Of a stretch of DNA of 28,940 bases, positions 8,954-15,742 are shown piece after piece; positions within the stretch are counted from its first letter, which is position 1, and each line of letters opens with the position of its first letter. The notes beneath the pieces are model-generated. The model was not told the origin of the DNA, ran no database searches, and worked only from the letters and a program-made list of their open reading frames with translations. A program made the translations under genes and the position numbers. This stretch comes from Coriobacteriia bacterium (GTDB lineage Bacteria; Actinomycetota; Coriobacteriia; WRKU01; WQUG01). The DNA lies in NCBI GenBank assembly GCA_009785705.1, contig WQVS01000004.1, forward strand, positions 1 to 28,940, read 5' to 3'.

Positions 8954-9764
8954 AATTTGACGTTTCCTCGAGCGATGTCTCTGCAATAGAATCCAATGCA
9001 GCACTTATGGGTGGAGTTTCTCCTTTGTCGAAGAGTGATGAAATGTTGGAATATTTAATGCGCAATTGGCTAATAATGAACTCTTCAATAAAGGGGCTCT
9101 TTGGCTCATTTAAGATTTCAATTGGTGAAGAATACTGAACAATAAGTCCCTCATTTAACACCAATACCTTATCTGACATAGTTAGAGCCTCTTCAGGATC
9201 ATGTGTCACCATGATAGTTGTAAGGTTAAGTTCACGAGCTATCAAGCGAATGCGTGCCTTGATTGACTCTTTGATAACTCCGTCTAGCGCAGACAGAGGC
9301 TCATCAAGTAAAAGAATCTTGGGCTTAGTTACCAATGTCCTCGCCAGAGCAACACGCTGCTTCTGGCCTCCTGAAAGAGCATCTATATCCCTATCAAGAT
9401 AGTCGCAGAGTCCCAGTAGTTGGATTAGCGCATCAACCTCTTCTGGTGTAGAGCGATCCTTAAGGTTTCGCAATCCGTAGTGAATGTTATCGCGTGCATT
9501 CAAATTGGGAAATAGCGCATAGTCCTGAAATACAATATTGAAACCGCGCTTATTGTAAGGCAGGCTAGTAATATCTTCACCCTCAAAAAGCAGTTGTCCG
9601 CCGCTAGGGTCAGTCAAGCCTAAAACCATATTGAGTAAGGTTGTTTTACCACTACCCGAGGGTCCGAGGATTGACACTAATTCACCTGGATGAATCTTCA
9701 GTGAAATGTCACTAAGCACAGCTGTGCTTCCGTAGCTCTTATCAATATTTTTTAGTTCTAGCAC
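8946..9764 (-). CDS. ABC transporter ATP-binding protein (2-aminoethylphosphonate/ferric type importer)
   Basis: 272 residues from GTG 9764, chosen because AGAGGA lies 6 bp upstream and VLELKNI is the usual start of the domain; a longer reading from TTG 9815 would begin inside the promoter and operator. Seen: Walker A GPSGSGKT at 34-41, Q-loop in FQDYALFP, signature LSGGQKQR, Walker B ILLLDEPL, switch His in VTHDPEEA. It energises the fused permease downstream. First gene of the transporter-phnW unit and overlaps the permease start by 8 nt. Preceded by a promoter with an embedded palindrome. Substrate assignment rests on context. Confidence 0.9.
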   Translation of the reverse strand: MLELKNIDKSYGSTAVLSDISLKIHPGELVSILGPSGSGKTTLLNMVLGLTDPSGGQLLFEGEDITSLPYNKRGFNIVFQDYALFPNLNARDNIHYGLRNLKDRSTPEEVDALIQLLGLCDYLDRDIDALSGGQKQRVALARTLVTKPKILLLDEPLSALDGVIKESIKARIRLIARELNLTTIMVTHDPEEALTMSDKVLVLNEGLIVQYSSPIEILNEPKSPFIEEFIISQLRIKYSNISSLFDKGETPPISAALDSIAETSLEETSNYA

Positions 9765-9786
9765 ACGTGTTCCTCTCCCCATTCTT

Positions 9787-9822
9787 TCTGTCTGTAATAA
9801 AACAGACAGATTCAAGTGTAAA
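9787..9822 (-). promoter_or_regulatory. Promoter with overlapping 24-bp palindromic operator for the phosphonate importer operon
   Basis: Read on the minus strand: -35 TTTACA (9822-9817), 17-bp spacer, -10 TATTAC (9799-9794). A perfect inverted repeat TCTGTCTGT / 6 bp / ACAGACAGA (9787-9810) covers the -10 box and the expected transcription start, 23 bp upstream of the ATPase start codon. A protein bound here would block RNA polymerase, so repression is the simplest reading; GntR-, TetR- or LacI-type dimers bind sites of this size. No regulator gene lies next to it. Confidence 0.7.
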
Positions 9823-9880
9823 TGAAATCTTCACGCAGGGGAAATCAATCTGCCCGATGAAACATTAATTTTACATTTCA

Positions 9881-11011
9881 CTACAGGCCAGGAATTGCCT
9901 GTTTGTACAGCTCTGCGATGATTTCTTCCGTCAGAGGGACAGGATTATTTGCCAATCTTTGTGCGTTAACTGAAGTCGCCAAAGCTTGAAGGTCGCTGGG
10001 TTTTGCATTGTCTGGTGCTGACATATCCAGCTCTACTAATAGTCCTTCAAACCACGAAATGCTATCTTCGCTATTGTCAAAGCCTAACTCGGAGTTAATA
10101 TCTGAAAATACCTGACGGAGATAGTCCACACCCCTAGGATCGCTGCATTGATCTAAGTTATCAATCATGTAGCGCCATACTTTTGGTAAACACAGTGCAG
10201 CAGCATGTCCATGGGCTGTACCGTAAAGTGCTGTCACCATATAGCACATGGCGTGTGCCGCAGTTGTTTTTGAGATGTTGATAGCCTGCCCTGCTGAAAG
10301 CGCAGCTTCAAGCGCAATCATGGCAGCTTCATCATCTGTAGTCTCTAGATAGGTTTGATAATTCTTCATGAGCAGAGTCATTGCATGTCTTGCGTAAGCC
10401 TTGCTCTCGTCAGTTGAATTTACTGACCAGTAAGATTCAATCGCCTGACAAAGTGCGTCTAAGAAAGTTGCTTTCTTGTGATACATAGGCAAGTTATGCA
10501 AGTATTCTGGTACGAGTGCAACATACTCTGGCAGAGCAGTTGGGTCATCAATAGAGTACTTGTCACCCTTATAGTAAACAACAGCAAAGGTAGTAGCTTC
10601 ACTGCCGGTTCCTGCTGTAGTAGGAATAGTGTAATGTGGCACAGGCGACGGCTCATACTCCGCATAGATATAGGTATCATCTAGACCTGCTGTAATTGCG
10701 GAGGCAAAGAGGCGAATACTCTTTGCAGTGTCGATAGCACTACCTCCACCGATAGATACCATCAAATCTGCCTGCGATTCCTTAAATTTATCAACACCTA
10801 TTGCAACGTCTTCATATACAGGATTTGCGGTAAATTCGCTGAAAACGTCGACCTCTATGTTTTTCGCCCTCAGTTCTTCGACTAGACTCCCTGCAAAAGG
10901 ACCTCCTGACACAAAGAATATCTTTGTTCCCTGCAATTCATTTAGTAGGCCTGCAATATTTTCTGCCAATTCAGGCACTGAAGGTAATTTAAAGAATGAT
11001 TGAGTGGTCAT
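9881..11011 (-). CDS. Iron-containing alcohol dehydrogenase, phosphonoacetaldehyde-reductase-like
   Basis: 376 residues, group III metal-dependent alcohol dehydrogenase. Seen: nucleotide-binding GGGSAIDTAKS starting at 88, the PTTAGTGSEAT block at 130-140, and probable metal ligands D185, Q189, H253 and H267. Glutamine replaces the second ligand, a histidine in FucO-type enzymes; from memory this is common in the PhpC-like reductases that convert phosphonoacetaldehyde to 2-hydroxyethylphosphonate. Next to phnW that reaction is the best guess, with NAD(P)H as donor; reduction of acetaldehyde after C-P cleavage is the alternative. AGGATAGGAA precedes the ATG. It is 116 bp upstream of the ATPase start, with an internal promoter between, so it may be transcribed both alone and with the importer. 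Confidence 0.85.
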   Translation of the reverse strand: MTTQSFFKLPSVPELAENIAGLLNELQGTKIFFVSGGPFAGSLVEELRAKNIEVDVFSEFTANPVYEDVAIGVDKFKESQADLMVSIGGGSAIDTAKSIRLFASAITAGLDDTYIYAEYEPSPVPHYTIPTTAGTGSEATTFAVVYYKGDKYSIDDPTALPEYVALVPEYLHNLPMYHKKATFLDALCQAIESYWSVNSTDESKAYARHAMTLLMKNYQTYLETTDDEAAMIALEAALSAGQAINISKTTAAHAMCYMVTALYGTAHGHAAALCLPKVWRYMIDNLDQCSDPRGVDYLRQVFSDINSELGFDNSEDSISWFEGLLVELDMSAPDNAKPSDLQALATSVNAQRLANNPVPLTEEIIAELYKQAIPGL

Positions 11012-11222
11012 TTCCTATCCTTTGCATTTATGAAGTGGGTACATTTACTGAAAGCTGTAATGAAGCCACATATCGCACTAACAAATACACTGGCAGCTTG
11101 CTTGCAAGGCACCATAAGGTAGTAAAGCAGTACCCTGTCTGACTGTCAATAGACGTTGTTATACTATTACATCAAGAGACTTAGCTACAAATGAAATTGT
11201 AACAGGATTAAGGGGTAAATCA
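11012..11222. promoter_or_regulatory. Divergent control region between the iron-ADH and the ApgM-like gene
   Basis: On the plus strand an extended -10 (TG at 11157-11158, TATACT at 11160-11165) can start the ApgM-like transcript. Just upstream, 11134-11157 holds CTGTCTG and AGAC at the same spacing as the half-sites of the 24-bp palindrome at 9787-9810, a possible degenerate copy of that operator. A separate dyad CTTGC-tt-GCAAG lies at 11097-11108. The minus-strand promoter for the dehydrogenase is not clear. Confidence 0.45.
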
Positions 11223-12116
11223 TTGAAACACGTCGTGGTAATACTAGATGGAGCAGCTGATAATAAGCTAAGCCAGCTGAATGACTTTACACCCTTTGAG
11301 ATAAGCAATTCACCAAATTTGGATCGAATGGCAGGTGAAGGTATTTGCGGACTTGCACAGACGATACCAGAAGGCATGGATGTATTGACTGATGTTGCCT
11401 GTATGTCAATATTGGGCTATAACCCTGCTATCCACTACCCTAGTCGAGAAACGATTGAAGCGGCTGCCAATAGACTGCAAAGCGCAAAGGTAGGCAGCGA
11501 CTCTTCGCCAGGAAACTGTAGCGCCGACATGAATAATCCCTGGCCTTTTCTGCCTGGTGAAGTTTCTCCTGACTTAATCCCCATTGAGAAAGCCTTGAGC
11601 CTGCGCACATGCATGAGCAGTGGAGTGACTCTCATGCAAGGCTTTGCAGCACTGCTCGGAATCGATTTTCTTGATATTGAGGGAATTACCGATGATTTGG
11701 ATAATGATTTTGCCGCTCAAGCTGATGCAGCTATCGAGTCGATGCTGTCTGACGAATTTGACCTTGCAATTATCCATGTCGATGCTCCAGACAAAATGAG
11801 CCATCAAGGTAATGCTGCAGACAAAATAGAGGCAATTGAACTCATTGATACTGAAGTCATCTCAAGACTGCTTGATTCGTCACAGAGGCTTTCAAAGAAA
11901 TCCGGTGGTCCAGGACTGCGCATACTGGCAATGCCTGACCACTACACCTCGGTTGAAACCCACAGACACGAAGAAGGAGCTGTTCCTTTCGTTATTTGGG
12001 GAGATAGCATAACAAGCAATGGGGCAAAAGCTTTCAGCGAAGCAGAGTGTGCCCAAACAGGCCTTTCCCTCATTCCTAATGGTCACGAAATTATGAGCCT
12101 GCTACTGAAGAAGTAA
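11223..12116 (+). CDS. ApgM-like alkaline-phosphatase-superfamily enzyme with a much shortened cap domain
   Basis: 297 residues from TTG 11223 (AAGGGG upstream); standard ApgM-type phosphoglycerate mutases have about 400. Two-metal core residues are in place: D9 in ILDG, a Thr-Asp pair at 56-57 where the family has the nucleophilic Ser-Asp, D187 and H194 in HVDAPDKMSH, D239-H240, and H249. The segment between the nucleophile block and the C-terminal core (about 75-130) is only some 55 residues, where the family has an insertion of roughly 150 that forms the substrate-capping domain. A complete iPGM (gpmI) is present at 25854-27398, so a glycolytic role is not needed. Divergent from the iron-ADH/phnW genes, it may act on a phosphonate or phosphate ester from that pathway; phosphonoacetate hydrolase is a distant member of the same superfamily. 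The reaction is unknown. Confidence 0.75.
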   Translation: MKHVVVILDGAADNKLSQLNDFTPFEISNSPNLDRMAGEGICGLAQTIPEGMDVLTDVACMSILGYNPAIHYPSRETIEAAANRLQSAKVGSDSSPGNCSADMNNPWPFLPGEVSPDLIPIEKALSLRTCMSSGVTLMQGFAALLGIDFLDIEGITDDLDNDFAAQADAAIESMLSDEFDLAIIHVDAPDKMSHQGNAADKIEAIELIDTEVISRLLDSSQRLSKKSGGPGLRILAMPDHYTSVETHRHEEGAVPFVIWGDSITSNGAKAFSEAECAQTGLSLIPNGHEIMSLLLKK

Positions 12117-12176
12117 GGGGTGCCCTCCCCCTTCGGCAATGGAATTTATGCCGACAGCAATCATTGCAGAATAATA

Positions 12177-12205
12177 TTGACACTAATGGTGCAAATCTCT
12201 AGTAT
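12177..12205 (+). promoter_or_regulatory. Promoter of the tRNA-Gln/tRNA-Glu transcript
   Basis: Consensus -35 TTGACA (12177-12182), 17-bp spacer, -10 TAGTAT (12200-12205), about 95 bp upstream of tRNA-Gln. No protein-coding gene lies between, so it most likely drives the tRNA pair. Confidence 0.7.
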
Positions 12206-12299
12206 TGTACCTGCATTTAGCTATGAGCAATTGATTGTTATCTACGTTGCGCTGCGCTCGGTTGGTAATGTAAATATTATCACCTCGCTACGCTTACGT

Positions 12300-12373
12300 T
12301 GGGGTGTCGTCTAATGGTAGGACAGCGGCTTCTGGTGCCGTATGTGAGGGTTCGACTCCTTCCACCCCAGCCA
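12300..12373 (+). tRNA. tRNA-Gln (anticodon CTG)
   Basis: Acceptor arms TGGGGTG (12300-12306) and CACCCCA (12363-12369) pair fully, followed by discriminator G and an encoded CCA. Anticodon loop TTCTGGT with CTG at 12332-12334; T-loop GGTTCGACTCC. First tRNA after the TTGACA/TAGTAT promoter. Confidence 0.96.
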
Positions 12374-12402
12374 TCCTGAATGCTTAAACATGCTTGAGGA
12401 AT

Positions 12403-12479
12403 GCCCCGTTAGTCTAGCGGTTTAGGACGCCGCCCTCTCAAGGCGGAGATCGTCGGTTCGAATCCGATACGGGGTACCA
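12403..12479 (+). tRNA. tRNA-Glu (anticodon CTC), integration target of the island
   Basis: Acceptor GCCCCGT (12403-12409) pairs with ACGGGGT (12469-12475) with one G-U pair; discriminator A and encoded CCA (12477-12479). Anticodon stem CCGCC/GGCGG, loop CTCTCAA, CTC at 12437-12439. T-stem GTCGG/CCGAT. From the anticodon loop to just past the CCA the sequence is repeated at 20843-20892. The gene is intact, so integration restored a working 3' half. Confidence 0.96.
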
Positions 12480-12484
12480 AAAAT
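12435..12484 (+). repeat. attL: 50-bp attachment-site repeat inside tRNA-Glu
   Basis: Matches 20843-20892 at 48 of 50 positions, same orientation. The only differences, C12454/G20862 and G12466/C20874, are the two partners of one T-stem base pair (51-63), so pairing is kept in both copies. Confidence 0.95.
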
Positions 12485-12544
12485 CCGCAGGTCAGAGGCT
12501 TGTTTAGCTTCTAGCTTGTTTCATTTTAAGTTCAAAAAGTCATT

Positions 12545-12570
12545 AACTACCACAGAACTACCACAGTGCA
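12545..12570 (+). repeat. Left arm-type repeat, probable integrase binding site
   Basis: 26 bp, itself a tandem of ACTACCACAGA and ACTACCACAGT, found again at 20713-20738 with one mismatch and in the same orientation. One copy lies just inside each end of the element, which is where tyrosine integrases of the lambda/Tn916 type bind their arm sites. Confidence 0.75.
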
Positions 12571-12579
12571 TTTCAAAAC

Positions 12580-12594
12580 CCTCTTTTTCAGAGG
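12580..12594 (-). terminator. Weak hairpin after the integrase gene
   Basis: CCTCT/AGAGG stem with a 5-nt loop directly after the integrase stop, followed on the minus strand by GTTTTG. Short stem and short U tract make this a tentative terminator. Confidence 0.35.
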
Positions 12595-12598
12595 TGCA

Positions 12599-13825
12599 TT
12601 ACCCTGCTTTGGGTACTGGTCGTGCCATATACTTCCCGATGATTGCAGCTGCCTTTTCATCGTCCTCTCGCAGTGCATGAGCATACCTATCCATAGTGAA
12701 AGCTACAGAAGCATGACCCGCGCGAACTGATGCTGCTTTCATATTTAAGCCGCTCGAAATTAGTAGCGAAATGTGAGTATGTCTCAAATCGTGGATACGT
12801 AGACCTTCGAACTCATAACGCTTGCAGAATGAACGCCACCAACGAGCGAGATTATCACCATTTAACCGTGTGCCTACCTCGTTTGTTATTACGGGAGTTT
12901 CACTATCTTGCGTGATGCCAATACTAATCAGATAATCAGCTTGTCGTTGCCTCCATTCATCAAGACTTTCCAGCGAGTCAGCATCAACTGTTATCAGTCT
13001 GACCGAACTGGATGATTTCGTAGACTTCAGCTCTTTTGTCGTCTTGCAGAATGTCTTACTGACCTTGACAGTGGAGTTGGTGAAATCTATATCAGACCAA
13101 GAAAGAGCCAGACATTCTGATCTGCGAATCCCAGATGCCATGATTAGACGAATGGCTGCCACATGTGACATGTTAGAAGTAAGCCGACTTTGCCTCGCTT
13201 TTGCAAGTGGGTACTCCATTGATTCATAATCAAGAAGAGCTTCAGTCAGTCGAATCACGCCCGCTTTGTCTAGTGACATGCCTACGTCTGAGGTAGGTTG
13301 CTTTGGATTTTCTACTCGCTCGCACGGATTAAACAGGATAATTCCGTCGCTGACTGCCTGCTTGAGTATCTGCTTCAGCACAATAGCAGCTTTTGCAATC
13401 GAGTACTGTCCTACATCGTCTTGGGCAAGTTCAACATATAGATTTCGTACCACAGTGGCATCTATGTCAGTCACTCGCACGCTCTCTAAGTATCGCAGCA
13501 AATGATTTAACAGTTGCCTATTTCGCAAGATTGTAGCTGGCGCGAATCTGCCAGAAGCCTCTCGCGGCTCAAGCCATTGCTGGCGTGCATACTGACCAAA
13601 TAAGGTATCACCTGCATCTAGTTTCAGACCAGATTCAATCTCACGCCTCCAATCAGCAAGAGCCCGAACTGCACTACTGCGGCTCCCTTTATATGGACGG
13701 TATCTCTGTACGCGTTTGCCCGTCAATGGGTCTTTCCCCAATGACAAGACAAGTTGCCAAGAGTTCTTTACTGGCTTCCCATTGCTCATTACTTGCTTCA
13801 CGCTACCATTTCCTCTTATGCGCAT
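12599..13825 (-). CDS. Tyrosine-type site-specific integrase
   Basis: 408 residues, typical of Tn916/phage integrases of Gram-positive bacteria. N-terminal arm-binding region (about 1-65), SAM-like core-binding domain (about 72-165), catalytic domain (about 185-395). Catalytic residues seen: R234 in SGIRRSE, H345 and R348 in HDLRH, H371 in RAGH, and tyrosine Y381 in MDRYAH. Start ATG is preceded by a strong AAAGGAGGA. It catalyses integration at, and with an excisionase excision from, the tRNA-Glu site whose repeat begins 115 bp beyond its stop. Arm-type repeats for its N-terminal domain are proposed at 12545-12570 and 20713-20738. No catalytic residue is missing, so it should be active. Confidence 0.96.
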   Translation of the reverse strand: MRIRGNGSVKQVMSNGKPVKNSWQLVLSLGKDPLTGKRVQRYRPYKGSRSSAVRALADWRREIESGLKLDAGDTLFGQYARQQWLEPREASGRFAPATILRNRQLLNHLLRYLESVRVTDIDATVVRNLYVELAQDDVGQYSIAKAAIVLKQILKQAVSDGIILFNPCERVENPKQPTSDVGMSLDKAGVIRLTEALLDYESMEYPLAKARQSRLTSNMSHVAAIRLIMASGIRRSECLALSWSDIDFTNSTVKVSKTFCKTTKELKSTKSSSSVRLITVDADSLESLDEWRQRQADYLISIGITQDSETPVITNEVGTRLNGDNLARWWRSFCKRYEFEGLRIHDLRHTHISLLISSGLNMKAASVRAGHASVAFTMDRYAHALREDDEKAAAIIGKYMARPVPKAG

Positions 13826-13879
13826 GATTCCTCCTTTCGTGCGCCTCGATGTTATTTGTTTGCTATTCCGAACAGCACC

Positions 13880-15124
13880 CTATTTGGTACTGGTGTCGGC
13901 TATCAGCTCATTAGCTTCTTTGTACCAACGCTCTATAGCTTTAGCATACTCTGCTCCAATAACCTCAATTGCTTCACTTGCTAGTTTCCCCGATGCAGCC
14001 ATACTGTAAGCCTTGTCGCGCCTTGCATTGTTAGCATTTGTTTTGCATGAGTTAGAGCAATGTTTCCCTTGTCCAATCATTGGGTGCTGGCAGTGAACAC
14101 AGAGCTTGACCAAATCATCAATTGCACATTTTGCAATCGCTTCAAACAATTCCTGCATTGGGTTAGAGTTTGCGTAAAGAGTGAAGCAGCTTTTCTCATG
14201 CCGTAATGAGGCTTCTCTTGTTAAGCTAACGGGAAACAATGATTCAATGGTTTTGCAATTCATGACTGATGTTGCTAAGTTAGCTGCAATAGTTCCTGCT
14301 TCACAAATCGAAGGATATAGAGGTACCTCTACTCCGCCCTTATCGACAAAATACTTACTCTCGCCCAACTCTTCACGGTCGGTATCCTTCAAGGAACCAC
14401 TGTTTTGTAGCTCATATCCATCTGCCTCCAACTGACTTTCTAGTTGAGCGATTGTTTTCTTATCAAATAGTTCATCAATCGACGGATTCTGTATAGGCAG
14501 CTCATACTCCCTATCATTAGCACAGAACCCATACGAAGCAAGTTGAGCTATCATCACGCCATCCTTTGCTACGGGCGCAAACATCTCACCTGTTGCCCCT
14601 CTGTTGGCGATTGCGATATTTGTAAGGAGTGACTTAACCTGTTTAATAAGCTCAACAATGCTAAAGGTTGAAATGACAGCATAGCCTTTGCCACTCATGT
14701 CCACCTCTTTTGAGAACTTGAGATTTTCGGGAGTTCGGTGCACAGGGTCATCTATAGGAACAGAGGCAACTTTTCCTAAGTCGCCACTATTTGCAAGAAA
14801 ATAATCTAAGTATTCAATTTCAGAAAAGTGTCTTGCTAGACAATGTGTAAGGTTTTGCAATAGTTCATCCGTTTGCTGCCAGTCAAAGTGCAACAGCTCA
14901 TCAAAAGGTACTTGGCTTGAAAGGTCATGGCTATCTACGCAAAAGTTTGTTTCTCTAAACGTTCTCAGAAACGAATAAGGTACTTTAGTCACAAAGCTAA
15001 GAATGCCCTTTGCGTCCTTGGCTGACAAAGCAGCCTGTAATATATCCTGAGCCGTGCAAACATCATCACCTTGCGCTGCTGGTCTATATAAAATAATGCT
15101 CTCATTAATCGCTTCAATAATCAT
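13880..15124 (-). CDS. Unknown protein with C-terminal CxxC-CxxxC zinc finger
   Basis: 414 residues; no family recognised with certainty. Most of the chain (1-330) has no recognisable motif and no membrane segment. Near the C-terminus C342-x2-C345-x10-C356-x3-C360 forms a zinc finger followed by a basic, helix-forming segment, which suggests nucleic-acid binding. Similar C-terminal fingers occur on poorly described proteins of Gram-positive mobile elements (DUF6076-like, from memory). Transcribed towards the integrase, 54 bp away, and divergent from the XRE gene, so it may share control with the lysogeny-type switch. Weak ribosome-binding site (AAGGG) at ATG 15124. An accessory or defence role is possible, but nothing in the sequence proves it. 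Confidence 0.75.
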   Translation of the reverse strand: MIIEAINESIILYRPAAQGDDVCTAQDILQAALSAKDAKGILSFVTKVPYSFLRTFRETNFCVDSHDLSSQVPFDELLHFDWQQTDELLQNLTHCLARHFSEIEYLDYFLANSGDLGKVASVPIDDPVHRTPENLKFSKEVDMSGKGYAVISTFSIVELIKQVKSLLTNIAIANRGATGEMFAPVAKDGVMIAQLASYGFCANDREYELPIQNPSIDELFDKKTIAQLESQLEADGYELQNSGSLKDTDREELGESKYFVDKGGVEVPLYPSICEAGTIAANLATSVMNCKTIESLFPVSLTREASLRHEKSCFTLYANSNPMQELFEAIAKCAIDDLVKLCVHCQHPMIGQGKHCSNSCKTNANNARRDKAYSMAASGKLASEAIEVIGAEYAKAIERWYKEANELIADTSTK

Positions 15125-15252
15125 ATTTACCCTTAGTTAAAATATTTTGCAATTTACAGTAAACCAAAAATAACTGTAAAAATACCTGCCATACTAGAGT
15201 ACCAACACCAGCGGCGTACGTCAACGCCAAACCGACAGGAAGGAAAGAAAAA
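15125..15252. promoter_or_regulatory. Divergent switch region with paired operator-like dyads
   Basis: Two copies of a near-palindrome of the form TTTAC-W-GTAAA, at 15153-15163 (perfect) and 15170-15180 (9 of 11), centres 17 bp apart; read together they give the inverted repeat TTTACAGT (15153-15160) / ACTGTAAA (15173-15180). TTGCAA and TTTACA boxes lie here for both directions. The layout fits binding by the XRE regulator encoded at 15253, controlling both the rightward replication genes and the leftward genes. Confidence 0.6.
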
Positions 15253-15462
15253 ATGAAGTTGAGAATCACGTTAGAAAGAGAAAAGCAGGGCTTATCTATG
15301 TCTGCTCTAGCCGGAAAGGCGGGTATGCACGTGAGTTCAATCTCACAAATAGAAGGCTCACGTCTTGCCGCATATCCTGGTCAAGTGAAAAAGCTCGTTA
15401 AAGCTCTTGGGTGGGAAGATGAACCCGCATTGTTATTCAAGGAGGTCGATGTGAATGCTTAG
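15253..15462 (+). CDS. Small XRE-family helix-turn-helix regulator
   Basis: 69 residues, essentially one HTH_3 (Cro/CI-like) domain: helix 1 includes REKQGLSMSALAGKAG and the recognition helix lies around HVSSISQIEGS. ATG preceded by GGAAGGAAAG. First gene of the rightward operon; its stop overlaps the next start by 8 nt (ATGCTTAG). Probably binds the dyads immediately upstream and represses or balances the two divergent transcripts, as Stl/CI-type regulators do in islands and phages. It has no peptidase or sensor domain, so induction would need another protein. Confidence 0.85.
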   Translation: MKLRITLEREKQGLSMSALAGKAGMHVSSISQIEGSRLAAYPGQVKKLVKALGWEDEPALLFKEVDVNA

Positions 15463-15742
15463 TCAAAACGGCGCACCCGCCGCCTGCAAGCCAACGGGTG
15501 CTGTTGTAAGCCAGCCAATTAATAAGGAAAGCTCACATACAGATAATAGCATTAGCAACGCTCTGTTAGCTGGCTATCCCGATGTTCTGGACACTAAAGA
15601 TGTTGGCAAGGCCTTAGGTGTTCCAGTTGTGACAATACGCCAGATGTTTAGAGAAGAACAGTTGCCTTATTTCAAGGTTGGAGCACAATACCGCGTTCCA
15701 AAAATCTGGCTCCTAGATTTCATAAACAACGGAGGAAAATAA
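15455..15742 (+). CDS. Excisionase-like helix-turn-helix (HTH_17) protein
   Basis: 95 residues. About 40 N-terminal residues look disordered, followed by a winged-helix/MerR-like DNA-binding domain (about 48-92): DTKDVGKALGVPVVTIRQM, then a short wing with FKVGAQYRVPK and a final helix. This is the pattern of small excisionases and replication-initiation helpers. AAGGAGG lies before the ATG. It overlaps the XRE gene by 8 nt and its stop overlaps the PrimPol start by 1 nt (TAATG), so the three are translated together. It may be the directionality factor for the integrase, or bind the iteron-like repeats near the right end; the sequence does not say which. Confidence 0.82.
   Translation: MLSQNGAPAACKPTGAVVSQPINKESSHTDNSISNALLAGYPDVLDTKDVGKALGVPVVTIRQMFREEQLPYFKVGAQYRVPKIWLLDFINNGGK

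Noticed and set aside
7301..9004. Longer permease reading from TTG 9004
   Set aside because: ATG 8953 has a good ribosome-binding site and the typical 8-nt overlap with the ATPase stop; the extra 17 residues look non-native.
6216..9764. Transporter as a ferric-iron importer
   Set aside because: The fold is shared with iron importers, but the gene lies in one operon with phnW and has no iron-related neighbours, so AEP transport is preferred; not excluded.
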